Assembly: GCA_023846275.1 (NCBI GenBank)
Contig: JAIUJO010000228.1
Location: forward strand, 434,001 to 498,000
Direction of reading: 5' to 3'
Source of the DNA: Vanilla planifolia
Lineage: Eukaryota; Streptophyta; Magnoliopsida; Asparagales; Orchidaceae
DNA length: 64,000 nucleotides
In this document: positions 22,651 through 34,860 of the stretch, in pieces
How positions within the stretch are numbered: the stretch's first letter is position 1
How the letters are laid out: each line of letters starts with the position of its first letter
Program-made: the position numbers and the translations under genes
The notes under the pieces: model-generated
Database searches by the model: none
What the model was told of the DNA's origin: nothing
Seen by the model: the letters and a program-made list of their open reading frames with translations, nothing else

Positions 22651-24803
22651 ATCTTATGAGTGGGGGAATGAACGTTAGCAATAACATTTTCATAGAAGGT
22701 CCCTTTGGTAATTACTTTGAGAGACCAACAAATTTACATGTGAAGATGTTGGCATTGAGTAATACCTCTTTCATAATGAAAGATCAAATATACCTTTGTA
22801 AAGAAGTTTGAGATCAATGAGTTCGCTATCAGCACTACAATGATATTGGTTGAGTGTTTGGTGGTTGTTTGTCGATTCAATGGATTATCAGAATACTCCA
22901 ACATAGATGGCATCATATCAATGGGTTCTAGGTTGTAGATTTTTTGAAAAGTTATTTTTTTGCACTTTAAGACAGTTATAGATAAATAATCTAACATTGG
23001 GACGACACTGGTATGTTGCAAGTCTTACATTCGGACTGTATATAGAAACCTAGTTTTAATCTTAGTACTTCGGTCATTATGTGCCCACCAATTTGGGTTC
23101 ATTTTGAAGAACATTTTGTGCATTATCAAAGTTATGGATGATCCAATTCTGATTCATGGTTAGATAACTAACATGCAAAGGTCATCCTTCGGTAATGCAT
23201 GTGAAATAATAGGCTTATCGAAGAAAGTTAGAGTATATAAGTGGCTTAATGGATGACTTGGTTGGTCTTTTTAGAGGTTTAGGTATCATGGATTACCCTT
23301 TATCTACTTCGTTTATGGTAATATGGGACATGCTTATGAGTTATGTAACCTAATGGATTAGTTGAAAGAGCAGGTCAAGGAGCCTATCATTTAGAGGTAT
23401 GATGTGATCGAGATAAAATTGTCGGGATTGTTTTGACATTGGTGCATACATATGCTAAAGATGAGAAGCAATAAGGTTTAGGATCATGGACGGTTGTAAA
23501 ACCAAGGAAGAGGAGAATCTTTACAATAGCACAATAGAGGATAATAATAAATGGAAAAGATAAGACTAGGAAGGAGGGTAGTAAGCATTATAAGCTTGAA
23601 GATACAACACAAGTTATGCATAGGGGTAGATCCTGAACCAAGAATGATGATCGTAGGGGAGGTTCATCTAAGATTGATGGGTACCAAAAGAGAGAGATTA
23701 AGGGAAACATGAAATTATTACATATAGAAAGAATTATTCATTAAGTAGCAAAGGAAGTTTATGATGGCCCAGATTATTCTTCATGGATTGTGTTTTAGAT
23801 TTTGAAAATCATGTTGAAGACTTATGTAATCATTGTTAACCAACAATAGTGGTAGGGGTTGGAGCCTGAGAAAGTGGCAAAGGAATAATGGCGTGAATTT
23901 AGGGGTGAGCATGAAAACAAAAATCAGTAAAGGGAGGTGGGTCTCCTAAGAAATTTTGAAGATTAAAATACAAATAATGGTGGCATTGTAGAGGAATGTT
24001 GAAATTGGAAGAGGTTGGAGTAGTGGCCTCCTCTATCTTGTAACCTCTAACGAACTATAGACTATTTTATTTTACAAGGCTCTCTTGGAAATTTTATTTG
24101 GTATTGCTCATATCTTTACCTTGAATTTAGGGTATTGCGGTCATGGTTGGAGATGGTATTCGTCCAACTTTATTTCTACTGATCGCATGAATTCAACTTG
24201 GCATGGAATATGGTGTTGTTCAATTACCTGCATGGCACTAACCTCAATGTGTGAGATTCATGCTTAGCTTGAGCTTACCTACCTCTATTCAGTGATGGAA
24301 AGTAATATCACTTTCGTACTTGATAAGGTGATTAATAGGTTTTCAAACCATTTTAGTGTTTATAGTTTAGAAATGATTCAAAATGGTAATAGAGAAGATG
24401 TGTAATTCTGAAAGGTATATTCTATAAAGGGAAAGCTTTTCAATTAATAAAATTTGGTTATATTAGTAGTGTAGAATATTTAGTAGATTAGAGCTAAGAA
24501 ATTTTATAGCTACTTATTGTTCTCAGTAAGGGAAAATAAAGTGTTCATAGTTGCATTGTTGGAAACTTGGGAGAAGGATTTTAATAGGCAAGAGGTGGAT
24601 TTGCTTTTGGGCAAGAATTTGAACTGCTTTGTTTAATTTCGACATGGTTGTTAGGTGGTGTTATGATTTTATGGACACATTGAGTGGAGCTTCAGATTAT
24701 GAATTTATCCTAACAAGTGACTATTATCGTGGTGAGATCTGGCCACAACAATACTTGGCGGTAATTTGCAGTGTATGCATCAAAAGATTATATTAAATAA
24801 ATG
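22651..24803 (+). mobile_element. LINE copy: ORF1 and partial endonuclease, cut at 5.8S
   Basis: A second ORF1-containing copy. Readable pieces are VMVSIKEDLMSG near 22,631, HVKMLALSNTSFI near 22,738, and the ORF1 middle and knuckle region near 23,280-23,350. The start of ORF2 endonuclease is at about 23,980-24,100, and an endonuclease segment with LLLGKNLN near 24,604 leads to YASKDYI-like sequence near 24,770. It stops abruptly at 24,803, where a 5.8S pseudogene begins on the other strand, a junction that must be secondary. The 5' leader is missing, so this copy follows directly on the previous 3' end. Confidence 0.8.
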
Positions 24804-24914
24804 GTTTCAAAAGTTAAATCGTTCATGAGATTCTATAATTCACAACAAGCATGAGATTTCATTGTGTTCTTCATTAATAAGAGAGCCAAGATATCTATTA
24901 CTGAGAGTCATTCA
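24804..24914 (-). pseudogene. 5.8S rRNA pseudogene (third copy)
   Basis: Reverse strand 5.8S, almost complete. The + strand shows gttcatgagattctataatt near 24,821, caacaagcatgagatttcat near 24,844, gttcttcattaa near 24,868, agagccaagatatct near 24,882, and ctgagagtcattca at 24,901-24,914. It abuts LINE endonuclease sequence on the left, and no 26S or ITS2 is present there. Confidence 0.9.
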
Positions 24915-25095
24915 ATGTTTGATTACCAAGCTCTACTGGACTTGCAGATGAACAACAAACTCATTTCTAGCTTAATATTTGCTCTCAATTAGTGCTTGCT
25001 CATGCATATAGGTTGTTGTTTATCACTTAAAAGATCAAGCTTCATGTGGAAGTAATAACACTCATAATAGAAGAATGCAACATCGAATAGGTGTT
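24915..25095 (-). other. ITS1-like spacer (third copy)
   Basis: About 180 bp between 5.8S and the 18S 3' end on the - strand, so ITS1 by position. No internal motif recognised. Confidence 0.75.
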
Positions 25096-25858
25096 AGTTG
25101 ATCTATAGGTTTACTTATGGAAACCTTATTATACTTTCTTCTTCCACTTCTAAATGACAATGTTTAATAGAATTCTCATTTTCTAACACATGGAAAAATA
25201 CCCACCAAATCACATCAATCTAAACATTTGATTGGACCCTTCAATTGGTAGGAGCAACAAGCCGTGCATCAAAAGGTTAGGTACATAATTAATGCATGCT
25301 GATGAATCATGCCTATTAGGAATTCCTTAATTAAGACAAACTATTTAAATAATCTATCTACATGACAATAAAATTTTCATAAGGTTACCTAAGCAGTTTG
25401 ACATATGTAATGTACTTGTTTAATACATTAGTTAGTGCACAAGTGTCTTAGAACATGTAAGGGCCTCACACACTTACTAATGCTTCAAACTTCCATTGCC
25501 TAACCAACCACATTCCTAAGAAGAAGTTTGCCACAAGGCTTGCACTCCACATAGCTTTTTATCGAATTGAAGTCTAGTTTGATAACAAAATTATCTAGAC
25601 AAATCACTCTACCAATGTAGCACAAAAATGCACCCTTAATAAGAAAGTCTATAAAGAGCTCCCAATCTATGTATCCTTGCTATGTTTGGACCTAATAAGC
25701 TTGCAAGTGTTGAATCAAATTAAGTTACATGCTCCACTCCTAGTGGTGCCTTTACAACAATTTATTTAACTATCAACCTTATGACCATGCTCCCTCAGAA
25801 ACCTAAAGATGGCATGTGTCTAGGATAAAATTTAGCAAGTTGAAGTCCTATTTATTAA
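25096..25858 (-). pseudogene. 18S rRNA pseudogene, 3' half (third copy)
   Basis: Reverse strand 18S from its true 3' end inward. The + strand shows ggtttacttatggaaacctt near 25,109 (reverse of the aaggtttcc...gtgaacc end), cttccacttctaaatgac near 25,142, caattggtaggagcaac near 25,234, agacaaatcactctacc near 25,599, tatccttgctatgtttggac near 25,672, gctccactcctagtggtgcc near 25,731, and accttatgaccatgctccct near 25,778. It runs on to about 25,858 (gaagtcct), after which part of the same region is repeated. Confidence 0.94.
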
Positions 25859-25861
25859 TAG

Positions 25862-26120
25862 AATATAGTAGACATATCTCATCATCAAAAAAGAATGACC
25901 ATGTATTGGCACTCATGAAATTGATAATGGGCTCTAAATTAACCAATTCTTGCTCTATTTTGACCTGGTAAGCTTCCTAGTGTCAAGTTAAATTATGTCG
26001 TAAGCTCCACTCCTATATTATCCATTCATCACCTTTATTTAAGTTTGAAACATGTGACCTTGCCTCCCTAAAACCCAAACACAGAGAATATTCCTTATGT
26101 AATGAAGGCTATTGGGAAGC
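25862..26120 (-). pseudogene. 18S rRNA internal segment, duplicated in tandem
   Basis: A second, diverged copy of 18S sequence already present at 25,598-25,858. It shows agacatatctcatcatcaa near 25,871, then attttgacctggtaagcttc near 25,956, then taagctccactcctat near 26,011, then tttaagtttgaaacatgtga near 26,037, ending near 26,120 just before LINE ORF1. The two copies differ at many positions, so the duplication is old. Confidence 0.85.
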
Positions 26121-27180
26121 TTATACTAATAGATAACTAGAGGACTAAAGGTCATTCTTTACTAGAGATTGTTTAAAAATTGGCTTATCAAAACCACTTA
26201 AAGTGGGCATATGGCTCAATGGCCCTTTTAGTAGGTCATTTCAAAGATTTGAATATGTGGGGTTTCCCTCAATTTGCTTTACTTATGGGAAGCTTGGACA
26301 TGCATCTATAATATCACCATCAGATGCATCAGTGCAAAATGTTGCTTATGCCAAAAAAGTAAGTGTTATAAAGCAAAATCTTGAGCAAGTAAAGGATGAG
26401 GAAAAAAGTGTTAAATAAAGTGGGGCAAGTGATGTAGAGTATATGTGGCATGGTTTAGGGCCATGGATGGTAATACAACTTAGAAATTAGAGATTCTTTC
26501 AAAATGCATTACTGGGGAGGATTAGGAATGCAAACTCCAAAAGAAAATCGAAGAATAATGTGGAGGAAAAGTTGGAAAGAAATAAAAACTAGGGTATAGA
26601 AGGAGATAATTGTCTAAATTTGATGGGAGAAAAGTAAGTACATATACACATGAGTGGGTTCCTAAATAAAAGATCTTGTAGGAGGAGAAAAATAATGCAA
26701 ACTTAAATACAGAAGAAGATCAAGGGCGTAAAGGGCATAAAAGTATCAAGAGGACTAAGGACAACTACACTTAATCTTGTAGTATTCCTCAAGTTGGAAT
26801 GTTCAAGTTGAGGAGAATGTTAATGAATTCAGCATGAAGGAGACACCCAGATGTTTAGATATATGTAAATGCTTTTTGGAACAATTTAGTTATACAATGC
26901 ACATGAGATAGAATAAATGGAGATGTTTCACCTAAGAAGTTTGGACATTTAATTTCCAAATAATGAAGGCTGTAGTGAGGAGAACTTGCTTTCCTAATGT
27001 CTACTACTTCCTTATTCTTTTTGATGCTATGGTGTCGTTCAATTTTGTTGTAATTTTGGTTGCAATAGAAACATTGCTGTAGAGGAATCATTATGGTGAA
27101 TAATTGAGATGGGTTGCATAGAGATACTTCACTACTTACTATCACATGAAGGCTACTTATTTGAAACATATATTTGAAAA
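26121..27180 (+). mobile_element. LINE ORF1 fragment
   Basis: Begins at the end of the 18S duplicate. It holds the ORF1 knuckle region (26,203-26,418), a basic low-complexity tail and the ORF1-ORF2 junction. The junction shares with 21,200-21,300 and 31,200-31,320 the pattern of a lightly conserved aaaattaaaaaaa stretch followed by the endonuclease start. The upstream leader and ORF1 N-terminus are missing. Confidence 0.75.
26203..26418 (+). pseudogene. LINE ORF1 knuckle fragment
   Basis: A 71-codon frame reading PLKVGIWLNGPFSRSFQRFE (just upstream of the first in-frame Met) then YVGFPSICFTYGKLGHAS. It matches the plant LINE ORF1 pattern kw..g......YEglp.iCf.CGr.GH....C. The first Cys and the Gly-His are kept, but the second Cys is Tyr and the last Cys is lost, so no zinc knuckle can form. 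The tail is rich in Lys and Glu. It is the best-preserved ORF1 piece in the window. Confidence 0.78.
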
Positions 27181-28690
27181 ATACTAGAAAAATTGTGGTA
27201 AGTTTTTGAGGAGAAGCATGCTATAAGAACATTAAAATGGCTTTGAAAATTGTAGCATGGCTATTTAAATAGGAAGAAGAAAGATTGAAAACTGTAGAAA
27301 GGAGTTGAAGTCTTTGAAGTGTTTGTACCTAAAACTTGGGGATACTTTGCGTAGGTATCATTAAATAACGCTATGAATGGATATATTTTGTAGAGTTATG
27401 AGAGACAACATGAAATGGCTTGATTGAGGATTGAGCTTAAATGTATTATTTGGTAAGATCAATTTGGAATAATTGTAGTACTATAGTGGAGATGTAATGT
27501 AATTCGGGTTATCTAAATTTATTTGCTAGGAACTCAAATTTAAGGGAAGGTCATTGTGTCAGTTAGGCTAAATATTTGGTTCTCTTAGCTGAGTAGACAC
27601 TATTTGGATGTGTGTGGATGAAATGAACTTGTCACAATTAATGGAAAAAGCTTGGAAGGAACCTACAAATTACTTATGCATTTTTCTTGCTTATGCAATT
27701 CAACATACACAAAATTAAAAGATCAAAGAGCTTTACTTGTGAAATTTTATGTATTAAGGGGTTTGATAAATGTTGAAATTGTAATCATGATGGGGAGGTG
27801 GAATATTTTATCTAAGGAGTGCATCTAAAGAAGGCAATAATCAAATTTACCTTATTACTATAATGACATTAGTGCCTGAGGGATCTAGTGGTAGTTCCAT
27901 GTAGAGAAGTTGGCAGACAAATCATACAACCTTGTTTCTTAGGCAATTTAAAGTACATAGGCATGAAAATTTTGTAAGCTTAGTTGTGCAAATTTTCTAT
28001 AGTGATGAGCAAGCTAGAAGTGGATATTTTATGCACAATGGGGCAAAACAACATGTATCTAATGATTGCATTAGGAGGAGGAATCAATTTCCTTTACCTT
28101 ATTGCATAGGAGGAGCAAGTAGAAGTACATTTAGAAGAGTACATGTTACAAATGATATTGTTGGTTATTCTATAGTTTGGAAATAGGAAATGTTTTAACT
28201 ATTAATAAGAAATTGAGCAAATTTATATGGCACAACATAGGAAATAGGTGTATTAAATTATTAAATGAGTTGAAAAGTTATAGTACTAAGAATGGTAATG
28301 TTGTGGATAACAAATTAATGGAATTATGGAATATATTGAAACATGATTGTTATCATTAAAATAGTGAATTTTATTTCACCCTAAACTATTGAACCAAAAG
28401 TATGAAATCCCATACAGAAAGGGACATCTTGGGAGCTATGTTATGCTAATATTTTGTATGGAACTACTAGTTATTCAAATAATTTTTGTGAGGGTCAAAG
28501 ACATTAGGTAATTACTTGGAATATATGTTGTAAAGTAAAGATAGAATATTAAGTTAATAGAGAAAGATTCACAATATGATAAAACAAAATTATGATTCAA
28601 AGATTCAGAATATAAATTCTATGGCTGGTATGATATTAATGTCGTTATCCAACCCTTATTATGATTCAATGGGTAGTGTTGGGTTATGTT
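27181..28690. other. Unassigned segment with two longish open frames
   Basis: About 1.5 kb without recognisable LINE or rRNA blocks. It holds open frames at 27,932-28,186 (84 codons) and 28,177-28,359 (60 codons, offset frame). The first is basic with FSRRVH-like and CIRRRNQF stretches; the second reads NKKLSKFIWHNIGNRCIKLL. I recognise neither. Both use AT-rich codons like their surroundings and no promoter is evident. They may be a different insertion or LINE sequence too decayed to place. Confidence 0.4.
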
Positions 28691-30620
28691 GTTTTTCCTG
28701 CTATCTTCTAGTTGTTTGCAAATCCTTTGTGTGCTTATTTGAGTAAGAATTATGATACCACAAAATTTTACATGGTTCTGTTAGCTGTTTGGTATTCGTA
28801 TGGAATAAGGGCAACAAAATAAAGTGCTTTTTCGATGTCATAATAAAGGTGCATGGAGTATTAGCAATTGCTTTACTAGAGACAAGAGTGGAGATGTTTA
28901 ACAAGGAAGATGTAGATAGACTTCTTGGTAGGAATTAGGAGTTCAATGTGTAGCCATCAATGGGTATATTTTGAAGCATTGTAAAGCTATAGAGAAATTT
29001 GGTATTATTGGACATTACCAAGGCCTTATAAAAAGTTGCGTGAAAACAAACAAATGCTATAACTAAACAAGCTTCGATATGTTATGTTATGTATGCTTCT
29101 AAAGATTACGTTACACATAAGGAGGCATGGGATCAAATCAGAGAGATGAAAACACTTGTAGGTCCACTAATTGTGTCAAGTGATTTTAATTTTTTTTGTG
29201 TTGGATGAGAGAAAAGGGGGATGAAATTTGGGCAAGTGTAGCATTAATTCTCTAGTTTCTCACAAGATCTATAGCCAATAGACTTGGGTTTCTTTTTGAA
29301 TTTGTATACTTAGTGTAGCAACGAAGATGACAGTGCCATCATTTATTAAGGACGATGTAGATCCTTTGTTAACAATGAGGATCAATAGGCATATAACAAT
29401 GCTACCATGTCACAGCTTCCTTGTATTGGCTCAGTTCATTGTCCACTATGTATTCAACTAAACTTGAAGCATGTTGAAAGAATAGACAAGAATAGGTAGT
29501 TTGAAAATGTATCACTTTCTTTCCCATGCACAATAAGGATTTTACAGAGAGTTTGCATTATAATTGTATGTGGAAACTTGATGGATTGATTGCTTATGAA
29601 ATTTTGCAGGGCATTGTCAATTATAAGAAATTTGAGTGCAAGTGAAATGGGAAATTTTCTTAATAAAAATTATCCATTAGGGTGAGACATTTAGGTGCTG
29701 CAAATCAAGGAGTTTGAGTTAGGGTTGAGTAGCAGGAGCATGAGCTATTGGGTCAGCATATTACATCTTTCCATAGATTTGTCAGCCTTAAGGAGACGTG
29801 ATGATGGCAATGTCTTAAGATACAATAGGCATATGAAGGGGATTATAACACCAATTGTGTTTAGTTTATGGGTGCTTATACATTTAGCAATAACTATATT
29901 CCAACTTAAGATGCTAATGTGGACTTGATGACTTCTTCAAGTGAAACCAGTGGTATTCTAGTGCAATTTTTTAGTTTAAAATTGTGTTGTGATGAGGACT
30001 ATGTTCAACTTTTGCCTTATATTTCTAGGCTTACAGATATATTGGTAGCGAGCATGTGACATTTTTTGAGGTATCGATCCTTGATGAGGAAATTAGCACT
30101 ACTATGAAATCTATCAAGAGTAATGAGGCGTTGGGCATTGATGACATCACAATAAATGTTTTGTGTGGTTGTTGGAATATTATTTAGGTTTTGTTAATGC
30201 TATGAAATAATTTTTTCATGATAGATATATGCCAAAAAAGTGGAAAGACACTTTGACCATATCCTTCCAAAAGGTTTATTGTGCTTTAAAACCTAAACAA
30301 TTTACAAACATTAGCTTATGCAATATGATTTATAAAATAGTGGCAAAAATTATGATAGATTGAAGATTGTGCTACTTGAAATTACTACTATGAAGCAAGC
30401 TACATTTATTCTTTGTGGAGCTATTTATGATAACCTTTGTTTGACATAAGTGATATTAGGCCCTATGAACACGTCAAGAACAAAAGAAGGGCTTATGGCA
30501 CTTAACCTACATATGGACTTGGCACATGACAAAGTTTAAGGATTGTTTATGATTAATATGTTGAAGACCTATGACCTGTATCAATATCATATGATAGATT
30601 GCTGAAGGTAAATATGTATC
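28691..30620 (+). mobile_element. LINE fragment: endonuclease and first half of RT
   Basis: ORF2 of a plant LINE. The AP-endonuclease region (28,850-29,460) includes ALLETRVEMFNKEDVDRLLG near 28,870, YASKDYVTHKEAWDQ near 29,093 and PLIVSSDFNFF near 29,165 (the family's GDFN block, with Gly changed to Ser). After a decayed linker the RT fingers appear: KWKDTL near 30,240 and ISLCNMIYKIVAKI near 30,310 (family pISLCnv.yKiiaKi). RT sequence fades after about 30,560, before the catalytic YADD box. Confidence 0.85.
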
Positions 30621-32650
30621 TTACTTACCAAACATATGGTTTGAATTTCTTTGAATGAATTTGTGGCCTACATTTATTTATGTGCATGTTAGTATCCATT
30701 AAAAGTAGAGAAGCTTATCAACAAGCATGGAGAATGGGAGTGCGAAAAGATTAAAAACATAATACCTACCACCTTAGTCTCAAGAATTTCTCATATACTT
30801 TGGCTAAATCAAATGTAAGCAGCTTTTTTAAGGCAAAATTAAGACACTGTGCTCAAATCTAAACACATATTGTTGCATGATGAATTGTGTAAATTTGAGT
30901 GGGAAGGATGTAGCTTGGGTGTGGAAAATGAAAGTGTGTTCTCAAGTGAAGATGTTCCTTTGGTGATTAATCTTGGATCTTATCAAACCAACTTTTTATT
31001 TGGTGTTAAAGGTTTACTAATGAGTGAGACATGCCTATGGTAGTGCATCATAAGGAAAATATAAAGCATATTTTTAGGAATGCTTTAAGAAAAAATTGTT
31101 ATAGGAGAATAGCATCATTACTACTCTTATTTGTGCTGGACGAAGAAAGCTGCCATCATACTAACTCATTGTAGGAATTAAGCAATTGGATGAGTAAAGT
31201 TAGATTATATGGAGATTATAATTAAAATACAAATGAATAAAGTTAGAGGGTTCACCTTGTAAACTTTTAAAATTGAAAAAAAAAATAGTTTTAATGTAAA
31301 GAGAATTTGGAATTGGTAGAATAAAGTGCACTAGCTTCTTATTTCTTATAACTTCTAAGGACCTATAGATGCCTTTGATCTTACTAGATGCATTTGGAAA
31401 TATTTCTAGGTATTTTATACGACTTAACTTTGTCATGAATGTAAGGTATTATTGCTATGGTTAACAAGAGTAGAGAAAGATTTCATGTTTTTGCACTCAT
31501 TCATGTTTTGCTGCAAATCATGTGAAGCTCAATTGGCATAAAAACTAGAGGTTCTTGATCACTTCCTTGGTTATAATCTTGTCAGATAAGGTTTTAGCTT
31601 GGCTCTACCATGGCCAAGACTATGAGATGGGAAGAAACAATATTATGTTTGGTATGGATATGGTGATTAATAGGATTACAAATTTTCATAGAGTTTAAAA
31701 TAATGTAAGGTATCCAATTGGTAACAAAGAGGATATGAGATTTTTGGAGTTGTATTATGTGCAAAATTCCTAAAGGATTTAAAAGTAGAGGAAGATATAG
31801 ATAACTAGCAATTAGGAGATTAGCTATGCATCTAAGAACTCTGTGTAGTTATTTTTGAGAAAGACCTTAACTATATGGTCATGGAATGACTAGGATAGAA
31901 CTCTTATATGGGTGTGAATTGCTTTAGTTTCCTAGAATTGATACTTCATTTCTGAGGTTGAGAAGGATTTATTTAGAAGGAGGACCTCAAAAAGAACTTG
32001 GTACATTTCCTTAAATTGAAATAGTGGCTAGAAGATTCAACCTTCATTCTTGGGTTGGAACCATGGAATTTTTATTTGCTATGCTGCTACTAATTAGGTG
32101 GAGTTCATTTAGCATGAAAATTGGAGGTTTTCAATTAATTGTATGTAGATTATCTAGTTGGATAAGGTCCATTCTTGGCTTGAGTTTGGCTTTAATAATA
32201 AGATGGCAACAAGAAGCTTGAAGTTTGGTCAAGTTATGGTATTTAATAGAAATGCTAATTTCTTATGTCTTTTTAGCTAAGGAAGGTCTAAAAATAAGAA
32301 ATGAAGAGGATGTGTAATTAATGGAGATATATGCTTGGTAGAATCCTTGGAGATATCAAAAAAGCCAGAAGCTATGGATGTTTAGTCATTAGAAGATTAA
32401 CTATGAATCTAAGGAGCTCGTGTACATTAGTTTATTATGATAAAGGCGAATTGGGGATAATGGTGTGCTGAATTTGAGAAGAAAAAATTTCACGGGCGAG
32501 GGCTTCTTTCATTGTGTATAATTGGTACTTTACTATTCAGGAAGAAGAGAACATCTATGGGATGACGATCTCAAATGGGAGCTGAAATATTTGTTCAATC
32601 ACAAACAATAGTGACATGCTTTGCTACTACCTTATTTGAGGCCCTAGTGT
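30621..32650 (+). mobile_element. LINE fragments, repeated ORF2-start segments
   Basis: Decayed LINE sequence in which the start of ORF2 is present more than once. The segment with gaagctcaattggcataaaa occurs near 31,526, and a related tagcatgaaaattggagg near 32,110, each followed by similar sequence and a gatggtgattaatagg-like stretch. A junction-type stretch at 31,260-31,330 matches 21,220-21,290 and 23,970-24,030. Order suggests local duplication of the endonuclease 5' part. No frame is open beyond 78 codons. Confidence 0.65.
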
Positions 32651-33245
32651 TATTTTGAAAACTCAGTCTATTTAAAATGTAGACCTAACTTGGTTGGGAG
32701 TGCTATAGAGTTATGGATTTTATCAAAATATAAGTTTTTTTGGTTAACAAAATATGGCTACATCTACAGTATAGCATTCGGATTATTAGAGTGGCAAACT
32801 TGTAGCAACTTACAATTCTTCTTAAAGGAAGTGGGTTTTTGTTTTTGTATTTTGAAAAACTTGGGCGGAGAACTTTAATACGTGTGAGGAAGATGAACTT
32901 TTGAGCAAGAATTGGAACTACTTTGTGCAACTTTTGACCATATTATAATGGTGTAATGTTATTTTATAGATGCCTTGTGTTGAGCTTGAGATTGTATAGC
33001 CATCCATATAGGTGGTTATTATCTTAGTGAAATGTGGTAGCAACAATTATTGGTAGTGTTTTGTGGTGTAAGCATCAAAAGATTAAATGATTTATTAAGT
33101 AATCTGGGACGAAATTATAAAATATGCTAAGCTTGTTGAACCATTGTTTATTGTAGGAGATATTAATGTACTACATGTACAGAATAAGAAGAAAGACAAA
33201 AAATAATTTTGTAGTGTTTAGGCTCAATAAGAGTTCTCAAGTTTC

Positions 33246-33458
33246 ATGAAAGATTTAGATGTGACTAAACTAGGATTTATTGATAATAAGTTCTTTTTGT
33301 GTAGCAATAAGGCGGCAGCACATGTATATGAAAGATTGGATAGACTTTACATTAATATTACTGATATGAAGGCACTCATAAGTACTTCAATGGCACATCT
33401 TCCACACATTGGCTTAGAGTACAACCTTTGCAGATTTTGTTTAAACAACTATCTTTAA
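33246..33458 (+). pseudogene. LINE AP-endonuclease C-terminal remnant
   Basis: A 70-codon frame: MKDLDVTKLGFIDNKFFLCS, then VYERLDRLYIN, then HLPHIG. This follows the end of plant LINE endonucleases (F.....L.dlg..G..fTWsN.....v..RLDR.l.n..W.......HL.r..SDH.pi). Just upstream, PLFIVGDINVL near 33,140 is the GDFN block with Phe changed to Ile. The final SDH active-site triplet is not preserved. Confidence 0.8.
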
Positions 33459-33892
33459 ATAAAACTAAGAGGAGAACCTTATTTAAAAACTTATGGCTTT
33501 GATTTGAACATTTAGTTAATGTTATGTGGGTAGCTTGAAGTAGAATTGTTAAGGATGGTCTATGCACTAAATTTTATAGAGCATTATTGACTAAAAGAAA
33601 TGGAGTGTGGCTTAACTTATATTCCTAAAATAACTCACCAGTTTGAGTAAGAGATCAAGGAGCTTCAACTTAAGGATTATGAGATGGGGTTAACTTAATA
33701 AGAACATGATCTTTTAGCATAACATATTTTCTGTAACTGCGAGGATAAGGCTTTTGACGAAGCATCATGGTAGTAATGGGCCAAGATTCGTTGAGCTTAC
33801 CTTGGAGATTAGAACAAGCCTTTCATTCAGGCAGTGACTACTTTTAAATATAGAAGAAATTATTACATAACCTTAAATTTGATTATAGGAAA

Positions 33893-34860
33893 TTGGTGGC
33901 TTCCCCAACTGAGATTAGAGATATACTTGTGTAGTTCTTTAATAAGAAGTGGCATAGTTCTAAGGAATGTAATCCTCTAGTACATTTCAAAGCTTTGAGA
34001 GCTACTAACAACACACAACTGATAAGTTTGATGACTCTAATGAGAAATGATGAGCTTATGAATGTTTTATGTGTATCAAAAGAATCAAAGCCCTTGACAT
34101 GGATGGTTACTCTATAAAGTTTGTGCATGGATATTGGAATATTGCCTTGGAAGATATTATCTCTACTATTAAATAATCGTTTAAAGATAGCTCTATGCCC
34201 AAAAGGTCAAAAGACACATTGGATATTAAAATTCCTAAAATATATGGTGCTTCTAAATCTAAATAGTTTAGACCTATTAGTCTTTGCAATGTGATATACG
34301 ATGTTGTGGTTTATGTTTTGGTGGGTAGAATAAAGTTGTTGCTTCTTGATATTATACCAAGGAAGAAGTTGTTTTTGTGCCAAACCATGTCATATCTCAT
34401 AAGATATTTTTTGCATAGGAGATGGCTATGTATATAACTTATTTAGTTCTAATGTGCCTCACAACATTAAATTTGGACATGGACTAGTCTTACGATAAGA
34501 TCAATTGGAAATTAATGCTTGATATGCTAAAGCATTTATAGTTCCTAAATCTTTTGTGTGATTTGGTTGAGAATTGTATCATTATACCAAGATTTTGGAT
34601 TATGTTCAATGGGATCTGCCTTAAGGGGATTAATGTTTTTAAGGGTGTTAAGTATGGGTGTCCACTTTTACAATATCTTTTTACTATTGTGTCTAATTGT
34701 CTCTCTTGGCTTATTAAACATGATGTAGCACAAGATCACTTGATTAAGACTAGAATTGTCCCTTCCTCACCAATGGTTACTCTTTATATGTTGATGACAG
34801 GTTTATGTTTACACCTACAACTTGTGCTACATGAAGGACTATTCAACACAATATGAAGTA
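33893..34860 (+). pseudogene. LINE reverse transcriptase remnant
   Basis: A non-LTR RT readable across several frames. PISLCNVIYDVVVYVLVGRI near 34,272 is the finger block. The palm entry reads GINVFKGVKYGCPLLQYLFT near 34,627 within the 100-codon frame 34,554-34,856. The catalytic box LYVDDRFMF near 34,784 sits in a neighbouring frame, so YVDD itself survives at nucleotide level after a frameshift. Stops such as the one before FRPISLCN confirm it is dead. Confidence 0.88.
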
